From NCBI GenBank assembly GCA_031277715.1, contig JAITLW010000145.1:1-52169 (forward strand): a stretch of 52,169 bases of DNA, written 5' to 3'. How positions within the stretch are numbered: position 1 is the first letter of the stretch; every line of letters starts with the position of its first letter. Below, one piece after another: positions 1-8,957 of the stretch. The translations under genes were made by a program, and so were the position numbers. This DNA comes from Sphingobacterium sp. (GTDB lineage: Bacteria > Bacteroidota > Bacteroidia > Sphingobacteriales > Sphingobacteriaceae). The notes below the pieces were generated by a model. That model ran no database searches. It was not told where the DNA came from and was given only the letters and a program-made list of their open reading frames with translations.

Positions 1-7
1 CCGATCT
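1..7. other. Probable residual sequencing adapter (CCGATCT) at contig edge
   Basis: The first 7 nt match the 3' end of the Illumina TruSeq adapter (...GCTCTTCCGATCT). Homology of the leuB reading frame stops exactly at this junction. Confidence 0.7.
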
Positions 8-806
8 AAGCGAGCATGCCCATAGAACCTGCTATCTGTGATGCTTCATCAGTCAAGATATCTCCAAATAGATTAGCTGTAAGTACTACATCAAATTTCT
101 TTGGATTTTTAACCAATTGCATTGCCGCATTATCGATAAACATATGTTCCGTTTCTACATCCGGATACTCTGCGGCTATCTCCTGGACTACCTCTCTCCA
201 CAGACGGGATGTCTCTAAAACATTGGCTTTATCGACAGAGCATAATTTTTTACTACGTGTACGTGCTGCTTCATATGCCTTTCGTGCGATGCGCTCCACT
301 TCATAACGGTGGTAGTTCATTAAATCGGAGGCAAAAGTATTGTCTTCATTGCGTTTCTTCTCGCCGAAGTACACGTCTCCTGTCAGCTCGCGGAAAAATA
401 AAATATCCGTTCCACGTAACACCTCTGGCTTTAAGCTAGAAGCATCCAGTAACTCATCAAATAATAATATCGGGCGTAGGTTGGCATAGAGACCTAACTC
501 TTTACGTATTTTAAGTAAACCTTGTTCTGGGCGTACTTTAGCAGAAGGATCATTGTCATATTTAGCGTGGCCTATAGCGCCAAAAAGAATAGCATCCGAT
601 GCTTTTGCTTTCTCCAATGTTTCTTCAGGAAGTGGGGTGCCTGTTGCTTCTATTGCAGTATGTCCCATGATAGCTTCATCAAAAACAAATTCATGGTTAT
701 ATTTTTGAGCAATACTTTCTAATACTTGTTTGCCCCAAGTTGTAACTTCTTGTCCAATTCCATCGCCTGGAATAATTAGGATGTTTCTTTTCATTATACT
801 ATTCAA
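8..806 (-). CDS. leuB: 3-isopropylmalate dehydrogenase, C-terminus missing at contig edge
   Basis: ORF protein MKRNILIIPGDGIGQEV...ELTGDVYFGEKKR...DNAAMQLVKNPKKFDVVLTANLFGDILTDEASQIAGSMGMLA is typical LeuB. Likely start is the internal Met at 794. The apparent stop at 6-8 arises at the adapter junction. Confidence 0.95.
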
Positions 807-2265
807 CGTTTTCTAATATATCTTCTATGGCTTTAACTTTGCCTTTCTCTAATACAATTCTATGTTCGATGCACGACGGAAGTAAGCTCTCGTAATGCCC
901 CACATAGATGAGTGTCTTACCATGATGAGCCAGTTCGTCGACGACATCGTTAAAATATTGGGTCTGCTCTGTATCTAAACCCTGACAAGGTTCGTCCAGC
1001 ACTAGCAGAGGAGGGTTTTTGATGATTGTTCGAGCCAGTAGGGCCAATCGTTGCTTGCCTAGAGGAAGCGTCACGAGTAGCTGGTCTTTAAAATCGCTCA
1101 GCCCGAAAAAGGCTAATAATTCCTCTATTTTCTGCTTCTCCTGAAATTTTACATCCACAAACCACCCGATACTATCATAAAACCCAGATGCTATGGTATG
1201 CCATACTGTTGCATTCTGGTCAAAATACCAGTGCATTTCAGGTGAAATAATACCGATTTTCTCTTTGATGTCCCAGATACTTTCGCCTGAGCCACGTTTG
1301 TTGTCAAAAAGGGAGATGTCCAATCCATAAGACTGTGGATGGTCCCCATTGATTAAACTTAATAAAGTTGACTTTCCAGAACCATTAGGTCCCTGTAGCA
1401 ACCATTTCTCGCCAACTTTAACCTCCCACGATACATTCTTTAGGACCTCTTTCTCTCCGTATCGTATCGATACATTTTTGAGACTAGCAATCGTCTTATA
1501 GGGAGCGTTGGGGATTTCGGATAAGAAATCCGGAAGTTTCATCCGGGTTCTGCCCTTACTTCTTGATAGTTTGCCTGGGTTTTCGACATCATGGATTTGA
1601 CCATCTGCTATGTAGGCAAATCGATTGATCGCTTGGGGAAGTTGTTGGTCATTACTGATCAGGATCAGCTGTACCCCCTCTTGGGCAAGGTCGTCCAGCC
1701 AAGCATTCAAAGTGATTCTCGATTGTGCGTCTAGCCCAGTATAGGGATCATCAATCAATAATAATTGCGGTTTTGACCACAATCCTTTAATGAGTTGTAG
1801 TTTTTTATGTTCGCCGCTAGATAATTCAATCAGCTGCGATAGTTTGGTGTCTTCAAAGCCAAATGCCTTGATGCGGTCCTCAATAGACGCAAGGTCTAAT
1901 CCTTCCTGTCGGGCATAGTGTTCCAGCTCCGCTTGTACCGTCAGCGTATCTTGGCCTTGATGTTTGTTATAGCGCTGTTGGTAGTAGAAGTTGCGGTCAC
2001 CTTCCAAGTTGGTAAACTGGTACCAACTCGAGATGTATATGGCTTTTGCCGGAAGTAGACTGTCGAAGTCAAAATTAATTTTGATATACTCCTCTTTACC
2101 GTCTACTCCCGCGATTGCCTTTGCCAATGTTGTTTTCCCAGACCCGCTTTCGCCACCGAGTAGGAGATGTTCTCCCTTATTCAATACCAAAGAAAGACCA
2201 TGCAATACATTTTGATTTTTGTATTGCACAGTCAATTGATGAATGGAGACAAAAGGTTCAGTCAT
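799..2265 (-). CDS. Tandem-domain ABC ATP-binding protein (ModF-like)
   Basis: Two Walker A motifs (GESGSGKTT, GPNGSGKST), Walker B LLLIDDP and LLVLDEP, signature LSSGE in domain 1. No transmembrane domain or adjacent permease. Confidence 0.85.
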   Translation of the reverse strand: MTEPFVSIHQLTVQYKNQNVLHGLSLVLNKGEHLLLGGESGSGKTTLAKAIAGVDGKEEYIKINFDFDSLLPAKAIYISSWYQFTNLEGDRNFYYQQRYNKHQGQDTLTVQAELEHYARQEGLDLASIEDRIKAFGFEDTKLSQLIELSSGEHKKLQLIKGLWSKPQLLLIDDPYTGLDAQSRITLNAWLDDLAQEGVQLILISNDQQLPQAINRFAYIADGQIHDVENPGKLSRSKGRTRMKLPDFLSEIPNAPYKTIASLKNVSIRYGEKEVLKNVSWEVKVGEKWLLQGPNGSGKSTLLSLINGDHPQSYGLDISLFDNKRGSGESIWDIKEKIGIISPEMHWYFDQNATVWHTIASGFYDSIGWFVDVKFQEKQKIEELLAFFGLSDFKDQLLVTLPLGKQRLALLARTIIKNPPLLVLDEPCQGLDTEQTQYFNDVVDELAHHGKTLIYVGHYESLLPSCIEHRIVLEKGKVKAIEDILENVE

Positions 2266-2271
2266 ATTGCG

Positions 2272-2874
2272 TTATGAATAATAAGAGAACGGTCTAGTTT
2301 TTTCAAAATCTTGAATTTGATCCGAATGGCTCAGGATAAAATCGATATCATCGTATCCATTAATTAAACAAGATTTCTTATAAGGGTTGATTTCGAATTC
2401 GAACGATTCCCCTGTAGCAGCTATAATAACCTTTTGTGCTTCTAGGTCGACTTCAATTTTAGCTGTTGCATCGGCAAATACTGCCGCAAATATTTTTTCT
2501 AAAAACTCTTCTGGTACAGTGATTGGCAAGACACCGTTATTTAGTGCATTTCCTTTGAATATGTCTGCAAAAAAGGAACTGATTACGACATCAAATCCGT
2601 AATCTTGGATAGCCCAAGCGGCATGTTCCCGGGATGATCCACAGCCAAAATTCTTACCTGCTACCAATACCTTTCCGGAGTAAGTTGGGTTGTTCATGAC
2701 AAAGTCAGACTTAGGCCGATTGTTACTATCATAGCGCCAGTCACGAAACAGGTTATCACCAAAACCATCTCTTGTTGTCGCTTTTAGAAAGCGTGCAGGG
2801 ATGATTTGGTCTGTATCAATATTTTCAATGGGTAGAGGAACTACCGTTGAAGTTAGTTTTTCAAATTTTTTCAT
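2272..2874 (-). CDS. leuD: 3-isopropylmalate dehydratase small subunit
   Basis: [31 protein letters not shown]...[17 protein letters not shown] is characteristic of LeuD. Confidence 0.96.
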   Translation of the reverse strand: MKKFEKLTSTVVPLPIENIDTDQIIPARFLKATTRDGFGDNLFRDWRYDSNNRPKSDFVMNNPTYSGKVLVAGKNFGCGSSREHAAWAIQDYGFDVVISSFFADIFKGNALNNGVLPITVPEEFLEKIFAAVFADATAKIEVDLEAQKVIIAATGESFEFEINPYKKSCLINGYDDIDFILSHSDQIQDFEKTRPFSYYS

Positions 2875-2875
2875 A

Positions 2876-4273
2876 CTATATCAATTCTCTTACATCTACA
2901 ACTTTACCAGTAATCGCTGCTGCCGCCGCAGTAAGTGGGCTTACCAGCATAGTTCGAGCATTCGGACCTTGACGTCCTTCAAAGTTGCGGTTAGATGTCG
3001 AAACACAATATTTACCGGCTGGAATTTTATCCTCATTCATTCCCAAGCATGCCGAGCATCCTGGTTCACGTAGTTGGAAACCTGCAGCTTCAAATATTTT
3101 ATCTATACCTTCCTGTTTGGCTTGTGCTTCTACCTGTTTAGAGCCAGGGACAATCCATACTTCTACACTATCTGCTTTTTGTTTGCCTTTGATAAAATCG
3201 GCTACTTGGCGTAAGTCTTCGATACGTGAATTGGTACAGCTACCTATAAAAACGTAGTCTACAGGTTTGTTCAGCACCTGTTCGCCATCTTGAAAACCCA
3301 TATAGTCCAAAGCCTTTTGGTAGGATGGACGCTCGTTATCCGGTTGTGAAACAGTTGTTGGAATTATTTCAGTTACCCCTATACCCATTCCTGGATTAGT
3401 ACCATAGGTAATCATAGGTTGGATATCCGCTGCATCAAAGGTGAGCACTGCGTCAAAGTTAGCATCGTCATCCGAATATAAAGTCGACCAGTAAGATACA
3501 GCATTATTCCATTCTTCTCCTTTTGGTGCAAACTCACGACCTTGGATATAGTCAAAAGTCGTCTGATCGGGAGCTATTAATCCCCCACGTGCCCCCATCT
3601 CGATACTCATGTTACAGACCGTCATACGTCCTTCCATACTTAAAGAACGAATTGCAGATCCCGCAAATTCGACAAAGTATCCCGTTCCACCAGCTGCGGT
3701 AGTTTTCGAAATAACATATAAAATGATATCCTTAGCACCTACACCTTTACCAAGCTCTCCATTAACTTCAATCTTCATGGTCTTTGGCTTTTGCAAGAGC
3801 AGACATTGTGTCGCAAATACCTGTTCTACCTGTGACGTACCGATACCAAAAGCGATAGCGCCAAAAGCACCATGAGTCGAGGTATGGCTATCTCCACAGA
3901 CCATCGTTTTTCCGGGTAGTGTAATTCCTAGTTCTGGACCGATTACGTGTACAATACCTTGGTAAGGGTGGCCCAAACCATAAAGCTCTACACCGAATTC
4001 TTTACAATTTTTTGTCAGCATATCGACTTGATAGCGCGATAGCTCTTCTTTAATAGGCAAATGTTGATTTAAAGTTGGGACGTTATGGTCTGCTGTAGCC
4101 ACGGTCTGTTTTGGACGTAGCACAGGAAGCCCCCTTTTGCGTAGGCCGTCAAATGCCTGAGGTGAGGTTACCTCATGGATCAGATGGGTATCTATATATA
4201 ACATATCAGGAAACCCTTCTTGTTGTTTGACAACATGCGCATCCCAAATTTTTTCTACTAATGTTTTTCCCAT
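2876..4273 (-). CDS. leuC: 3-isopropylmalate dehydratase large subunit
   Basis: [15 protein letters not shown]...[21 protein letters not shown]...[11 protein letters not shown]...CSACLGMN. Start corrected to 4273 (ORF caller extended to 4354 through a hairpin). Purine-rich AGAAGAAAGAGAGAAA lies upstream of this ATG. Confidence 0.95.
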   Translation of the reverse strand: MGKTLVEKIWDAHVVKQQEGFPDMLYIDTHLIHEVTSPQAFDGLRKRGLPVLRPKQTVATADHNVPTLNQHLPIKEELSRYQVDMLTKNCKEFGVELYGLGHPYQGIVHVIGPELGITLPGKTMVCGDSHTSTHGAFGAIAFGIGTSQVEQVFATQCLLLQKPKTMKIEVNGELGKGVGAKDIILYVISKTTAAGGTGYFVEFAGSAIRSLSMEGRMTVCNMSIEMGARGGLIAPDQTTFDYIQGREFAPKGEEWNNAVSYWSTLYSDDDANFDAVLTFDAADIQPMITYGTNPGMGIGVTEIIPTTVSQPDNERPSYQKALDYMGFQDGEQVLNKPVDYVFIGSCTNSRIEDLRQVADFIKGKQKADSVEVWIVPGSKQVEAQAKQEGIDKIFEAAGFQLREPGCSACLGMNEDKIPAGKYCVSTSNRNFEGRQGPNARTMLVSPLTAAAAAITGKVVDVRELI

Positions 4274-4296
4274 TTTCTCTCTTTCTTCTATATAAG

Positions 4297-4347
4297 TTGT
4301 AATTTCAAAATGAGGATGAATTACAATAGTTGTAATTTCATCCTCAT
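4297..4347 (-). promoter_or_regulatory. Intergenic hairpin with competing third arm upstream of leuC
   Basis: Minus strand: ATGAGGATGAAATTACAA-CTA-TTGTAATTCATCCTCAT-TT-TGAAATTACAA. A 17-bp stem with one bulge, plus a repeated TGAAATTACAA. Confidence 0.65.
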
Positions 4348-4372
4348 TGCGCACATTAAAATTACGAAAATT

Positions 4373-5854
4373 TTAAATTGTTTTAATAGTTTTCATCGCA
4401 GTCATTGCTTTACGCAATTCGCGACCTACTACTTCGACAGGGTGGTTACGTAATACCTCGTTGATTTGAACTAATTTTACGTTATCTACACCTGCATCTT
4501 TTCCATCATTAAAGTTTTTGCCAACGACATCGGTGTCGATTATAGTCATAAAGTCTTTTAATAATGGCTTACATGCTTGGTCAAATAAATAACAGCCGTA
4601 TTCTGCCGTGTCAGAAATAACACGGTTCATTTCAAACAATTTTTTACGAGCGATTGTATTTGCGATCAGAGGTGTTTCGTGTAATGACTCGTAGTATGCA
4701 GACTCTGGTTTGATACCCGCTTCTACCATCGTTTCAAAAGCAAGCTCTACACCAGCTCTTACGAAAGCAACCATTAACAAGTAGTTGTCAAAATATTCTT
4801 GTTCTGCTATTTTGACATCGCCAGCAGGAGTTTTCTCAAATGCTGTCTCACCTGTTTCAGCTCTCCATTTCAATAGATTAGCATCACCATTGTTCCAATC
4901 CTCCATCATTGTTTTGCTGAATTCGCCAGACATGATATCATCTTGGTGTTTTTGGAATAATGGGCGCATAATACCTTTTAACTCTTCAGAAAGTTCAAAA
5001 GCTTTTACTTTTGCTGGGTTGCTCAAGCGGTCTAACATACCGGTTACACCACCATGTTTCAATGCTTCAGTGATGACCTCTACACCGTATTGTACCAGTT
5101 TAGAAGCATAGCCTGCATCGATTCCCTTTGCAATCATCTTATCGAAAGAAAGGATAGAACCTGTTTGTAACAAACCACAAAGGATTGTTTGTTCTCCCAT
5201 TAAATCCGATTTTACTTCTGCTACAAAAGAGGACTTTAATACACCTGCTCTATGGCCACCTGTACCCACACAGTAAGCCTTAGCTTCTGCCCATCCCTTG
5301 CCTTGAGGGTCATTTTCAGGGTGTACAGCGATTAGAGTTGGTACACCAAATCCTCTTAAATATTCTGCACGTACTTCCGAACCCGGACATTTAGGCGCTA
5401 CCATGATAACGGTTATATCCTTACGGATTTGCATACCCTCTTCGACGATATTAAAACCGTGAGAGTACGATAGCGTGGCACCCTGTTTCATCAATGGCAT
5501 TACCGCATTGACTACAGATGTATGTTGTTTATCCGGAGTAAGGTTGATTACTAAATCCGCTGTTGGGATTAACTCTTCATAAGTACCTACAGTAAAGTTA
5601 TTGTCTGTTGCATTTTTCCAAGAGTCTCTTTTTTGTTCAATAGCTTCTTTGCGTAGCGCGTAAGATACATTAAGCCCACTATCTCTTAGGTTTAAACCTT
5701 GGTTTAATCCCTGAGCTCCTGCACCTACGATTACTATTTTTTTACCTTTTAAAGCCTCCACGCCGTCTGCAAACTCGGACGAATTCATGAATTCTGCAAT
5801 ACCCAATTGATTCAATTGCTCTCTAAGAGGTAATGTGTTGAAATAATTTGCCAT
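4373..5854 (-). CDS. ilvC: Ketol-acid reductoisomerase (long, class II type)
   Basis: 493 aa, [28 protein letters not shown]...[23 protein letters not shown] resembles the long E. coli-type IlvC. Confidence 0.96.
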   Translation of the reverse strand: MANYFNTLPLREQLNQLGIAEFMNSSEFADGVEALKGKKIVIVGAGAQGLNQGLNLRDSGLNVSYALRKEAIEQKRDSWKNATDNNFTVGTYEELIPTADLVINLTPDKQHTSVVNAVMPLMKQGATLSYSHGFNIVEEGMQIRKDITVIMVAPKCPGSEVRAEYLRGFGVPTLIAVHPENDPQGKGWAEAKAYCVGTGGHRAGVLKSSFVAEVKSDLMGEQTILCGLLQTGSILSFDKMIAKGIDAGYASKLVQYGVEVITEALKHGGVTGMLDRLSNPAKVKAFELSEELKGIMRPLFQKHQDDIMSGEFSKTMMEDWNNGDANLLKWRAETGETAFEKTPAGDVKIAEQEYFDNYLLMVAFVRAGVELAFETMVEAGIKPESAYYESLHETPLIANTIARKKLFEMNRVISDTAEYGCYLFDQACKPLLKDFMTIIDTDVVGKNFNDGKDAGVDNVKLVQINEVLRNHPVEVVGRELRKAMTAMKTIKTI

Positions 5855-5888
5855 TGTTTTACTATTTAAAGTTTTTCTTTTTTAAGAT

Positions 5889-6362
5889 TTAGTTATTTAT
5901 GTTGATTATTCGGTTTTGTGCTATTGCGTACCCATAGTGTAGGTTGTCATGGCCTGCAGACAATTGAATTACCTCTTCGATGCTAGTCATGGTTTCCTTG
6001 TAGGTGTCCGTTGCAAAGGGGGCTATCTCCTTAAACACTCCCGCATGGTAGTCCTTCTCAATCTGGGCTATACCTTCTAACGCCAACCTCTTTAGGTCAT
6101 CTACTTCTTCCTGTGTGACGGTATACGTTGGTTTTGATCCCTTTACATAGGATTTAAGGTATTTGACGCGATCTGTATCTGTGCTTATTCCGGTTCTCAA
6201 ATAGCATAGCGCTGGGGCGACCACGACAATGTGGCCAAAGTTCCAGATAATGTTATTGTTGAATCCTGCAGGAATCTCATTCAGTTGCTCCAATGTCAAG
6301 CTTTCGACTAGTCGAATGAAGGCTTTACGTGTCTGTATTATGAATTTAAATGTATTTTCCAT
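5889..6362 (-). CDS. DinB-like superfamily protein
   Basis: 157 aa helical protein with WNFGHIV and SAGHDNLHYGYAIAQ, DinB_2-like His pattern. Confidence 0.7.
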   Translation of the reverse strand: MENTFKFIIQTRKAFIRLVESLTLEQLNEIPAGFNNNIIWNFGHIVVVAPALCYLRTGISTDTDRVKYLKSYVKGSKPTYTVTQEEVDDLKRLALEGIAQIEKDYHAGVFKEIAPFATDTYKETMTSIEEVIQLSAGHDNLHYGYAIAQNRIININN

Positions 6363-6365
6363 TTT

Positions 6366-6439
6366 TTAGTATTGTGTATTGAGTAGTTAGTATTGCGTAT
6401 TAACATTTTTTACGGTTTCATCCTTTTACTACTTAACTC
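6366..6439. repeat. Degenerate TTAGTATT-type repeat, copy 1 (spacer DinB-like/ilvN)
   Basis: TTAGTATTGTGTATTGAGTAGTTAGTATTGCGTATTAA, followed by a weak inverted TACTACTTAACTC at 6427-6439. Confidence 0.5.
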
Positions 6440-6453
6440 TGTCACCTATCTAA

Positions 6454-7044
6454 TTACATTGTAAACACTTGATCCTGCTGATCTAAGAATTCGTTTTCGA
6501 CAATATCCGGTGCTGGTTCTTCCCGTTCAAATTGTTTCAACTTAGCGTGGAATCCTGCACTATCTTTAATGATAGCGATACGGGCTCCTCTCACAAATTC
6601 GATTAAGCCATATTTTGTCAGTTCTTGGGTTAATCGATCGATCTCTTCCCGGTGACCTGCAGTCTCAAAGACAATATAATCTGGGCGTATTACGACCACA
6701 TTAGCACCATATTGACGCAATAAGCGCTCCACGTAGACCTTCTCGTTGACTACATCTGCTGGCACTTTGTATAAGGCCTGCTCTTGCCAGATTAATTCCT
6801 CATTCGTATTGAAATACGCTTTTAAAACTTCGACCTGTTTTTCAATCTGACGGCACAGTTTGCGGACTACCTCTTCGCCTTCTGATATTAGGATGGTAAA
6901 GCGATGTATGCCTTCTACCTCTGAAGGAGAGGTGTTTAAGCTTTCTATGTTGATTTTACGACGCGAAAATATATTCGAGATACGACCGATCATACCAATC
7001 GAATTCTCCGTATATATAGTGATGGTAAATTCTTGTTTTTCCAT
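6454..7044 (-). CDS. ilvN: Acetolactate synthase small (regulatory) subunit
   Basis: MEKQEFTITIYTENSIGMIGRISNIFSRRKINIESLNTSPSEVEGIHRFTI, ACT domain of IlvN/IlvH. Confidence 0.95.
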   Translation of the reverse strand: MEKQEFTITIYTENSIGMIGRISNIFSRRKINIESLNTSPSEVEGIHRFTILISEGEEVVRKLCRQIEKQVEVLKAYFNTNEELIWQEQALYKVPADVVNEKVYVERLLRQYGANVVVIRPDYIVFETAGHREEIDRLTQELTKYGLIEFVRGARIAIIKDSAGFHAKLKQFEREEPAPDIVENEFLDQQDQVFTM

Positions 7045-7045
7045 T

Positions 7046-8788
7046 TTATTTTAATCTTATTTCTGAGACACTCGTCCCTTGTGCAACCATAGGGAAAACA
7101 TTATTCTCTTTTCCGACCATAACTTCCAATAGGTAGGAACTGTCGTGGTTAAGCATCGTTTCTAAAGCTTCACGTAGGTCTTTGCGTTCAGAGACTTTAT
7201 TTCCATCGATATAATACCCTTTCGCTACAGCGACAAAATCCGGGCTGGTAATGTTGACGAAAGAGTAGCGCTTGTCATTGAAAAGCTGTTGCCATTGACG
7301 AACCATTCCTAAGAATTGGTTGTTCAAGATTAATATTTTGACCTTTGCTCCAAATTGCATGATGGTACCGAGTTCCTGTAGGGTCATCTGAAAGCCACCG
7401 TCACCGATGATAGCTACCACATCACGATCAGGAGCACCATACCAGGCGCCTATAGCCGCCGGAAGGCCAAATCCCATCGTTCCTAAACCACCCGAAGTGA
7501 CGTTTGATTTGGACTGATTGAATTTTGCATAGCGACAGGCTATCATTTGATGCTGACCTACGTCTGTCGTTATAATAGCGTTACCACCCGTCAGTTCATT
7601 TAGAACGTTTACAACCTCGCCCATTGTTAAGATATCTCCTTTAGGGTGCAGTTCATCCTGGATTACCTCTTTGATCTCTTCTTTTTCAAGGTCTCGGAAC
7701 TGTTGCAACCAGTCGGCGTGGTCTCCTTTCTTTATTAATTCCGTCAATAAAGGCAATGTTTCCTTACAATCTCCCCATACGGGTACCGTTGTTTTTACGT
7801 TCTTATCGATTTCAGCGGGGTCAATGTCCAGGTGTATCACTTTTGCCTGCTTGGCATACTTGTCTAGACGGCCTGTAACGCGGTCATCAAAACGCATACC
7901 TACAGCGATGAGCACATCGCACTCATTGGTCATTACATTCGGAGCATAATTCCCGTGCATCCCCAGCATCCCTACATGTAGAGGGTGGTCTGTTTCCAGC
8001 GCACTTAGCCCCATTACGGTTGTAGCTGATGGGAATCCTCCTTTTTCGATGAAGGATCTAAATTCCTGCTCCGCTTTTCCTAGTATGATTCCCTGCCCAA
8101 ATAGGACAAATGGTTTCTTTGCCGAGTTGATTACTTCGGCAGCTTTTTCTATATATTCTTTTCTGACAATAGGCGCAGGGCGATACGAGCGGATATGGGT
8201 ACATTTCTCATATCCTAGGTAGTCGAACAGCTCTATTTGTGCATTTTTAGTAATATCGATCAATACGGGGCCTGGTCGTCCAGTGCTAGCGACATAAAAA
8301 GCTTTAGCTAGTGCTGTCGGGATTTCAGAAGCCTCTGTTACTTGATAGCTCCATTTGGTGACGGGCGAAGTAATGTTGATGACATCTGTCTCCTGAAATG
8401 CATCCGTACCTAATAGGGAAGCAAATACTTGACCTGTAATACAGACGATAGGGTTACTGTCAATCATGGCATCAGCTAGTCCTGTGACTAGATTGGTTGC
8501 TCCAGGACCACTCGTCGCAAAAGCTACACCTACACGTCCAGAAGTACGTGCATATCCTTGTGCAGCATGAATTCCACCTTGCTCATGGCGGACCAAAATA
8601 TGCTTCAGTCGGTCATTGTAGTCATACAATGCGTCATAGATTGGCATAATGGCACCACCAGGATAGCCAAATACGGTATCCACACCTTCGTGGATCAATG
8701 CTTCCAATACAGCTTGTGAGCCGGTCAATTGGGAGGCAGCCGTAGTTTTTTGACTTTCCTTTGTTTCCGTTTTTTCCAGTGTACTCAT
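7046..8788 (-). CDS. ilvB: Acetolactate synthase large subunit
   Basis: TPP enzyme: GSQAVLEALIHEGVDTVFGYPGGAIMPIYDAL...IGDGGFQMTLQELGT. Confidence 0.96.
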   Translation of the reverse strand: MSTLEKTETKESQKTTAASQLTGSQAVLEALIHEGVDTVFGYPGGAIMPIYDALYDYNDRLKHILVRHEQGGIHAAQGYARTSGRVGVAFATSGPGATNLVTGLADAMIDSNPIVCITGQVFASLLGTDAFQETDVINITSPVTKWSYQVTEASEIPTALAKAFYVASTGRPGPVLIDITKNAQIELFDYLGYEKCTHIRSYRPAPIVRKEYIEKAAEVINSAKKPFVLFGQGIILGKAEQEFRSFIEKGGFPSATTVMGLSALETDHPLHVGMLGMHGNYAPNVMTNECDVLIAVGMRFDDRVTGRLDKYAKQAKVIHLDIDPAEIDKNVKTTVPVWGDCKETLPLLTELIKKGDHADWLQQFRDLEKEEIKEVIQDELHPKGDILTMGEVVNVLNELTGGNAIITTDVGQHQMIACRYAKFNQSKSNVTSGGLGTMGFGLPAAIGAWYGAPDRDVVAIIGDGGFQMTLQELGTIMQFGAKVKILILNNQFLGMVRQWQQLFNDKRYSFVNITSPDFVAVAKGYYIDGNKVSERKDLREALETMLNHDSSYLLEVMVGKENNVFPMVAQGTSVSEIRLK

Positions 8789-8800
8789 TTTAATAGATTA

Positions 8801-8941
8801 TTAGTATTAAGTATTTAGCAATTAGACCCAATCTGGGTCAGATTCTAAAGTTTAATGTTCTTATTGTATGTATTCCAAAATGAAGTTTTATTTGTAGCAA
8901 GTTGTCTTTGTAGACGTTTAGGTCTATGTACTCAATACTAA
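8801..8941. repeat. TTAGTATT-type inverted repeat pair, copy 2 (spacer ilvB/ilvD)
   Basis: TTAGTATTAAGTA (8801-8813) and TACTCAATACTAA (8929-8941) form a 13-bp inverted repeat with one mismatch (G:U as RNA). Small hairpins lie inside at 8825-8839 (GACCCA-ATC-TGGGTC) and 8911-8926 (TAGAC-GTTTAG-GTCTA). Confidence 0.6.
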
Positions 8942-8957
8942 CTACTCCATACTTCTT

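Noticed and set aside
6-8. Natural premature stop codon / leuB pseudogene
   Set aside because: The TAG arises at the junction with the adapter-like CCGATCT; assembly artefact is more likely.
4274-4354. N-terminal extension of LeuC as in the ORF track
   Set aside because: The extension is encoded by an inverted repeat, and [15 protein letters not shown] is the typical LeuC start.
4785-5111. 108-aa plus-strand ORF opposite ilvC, and similar antisense ORFs throughout (for example 9181-9501, 23778-24161, 24993-25370, 44387-44836, 51390-51785)
   Set aside because: All lie opposite strong, family-assignable coding genes; no separate signals seen.
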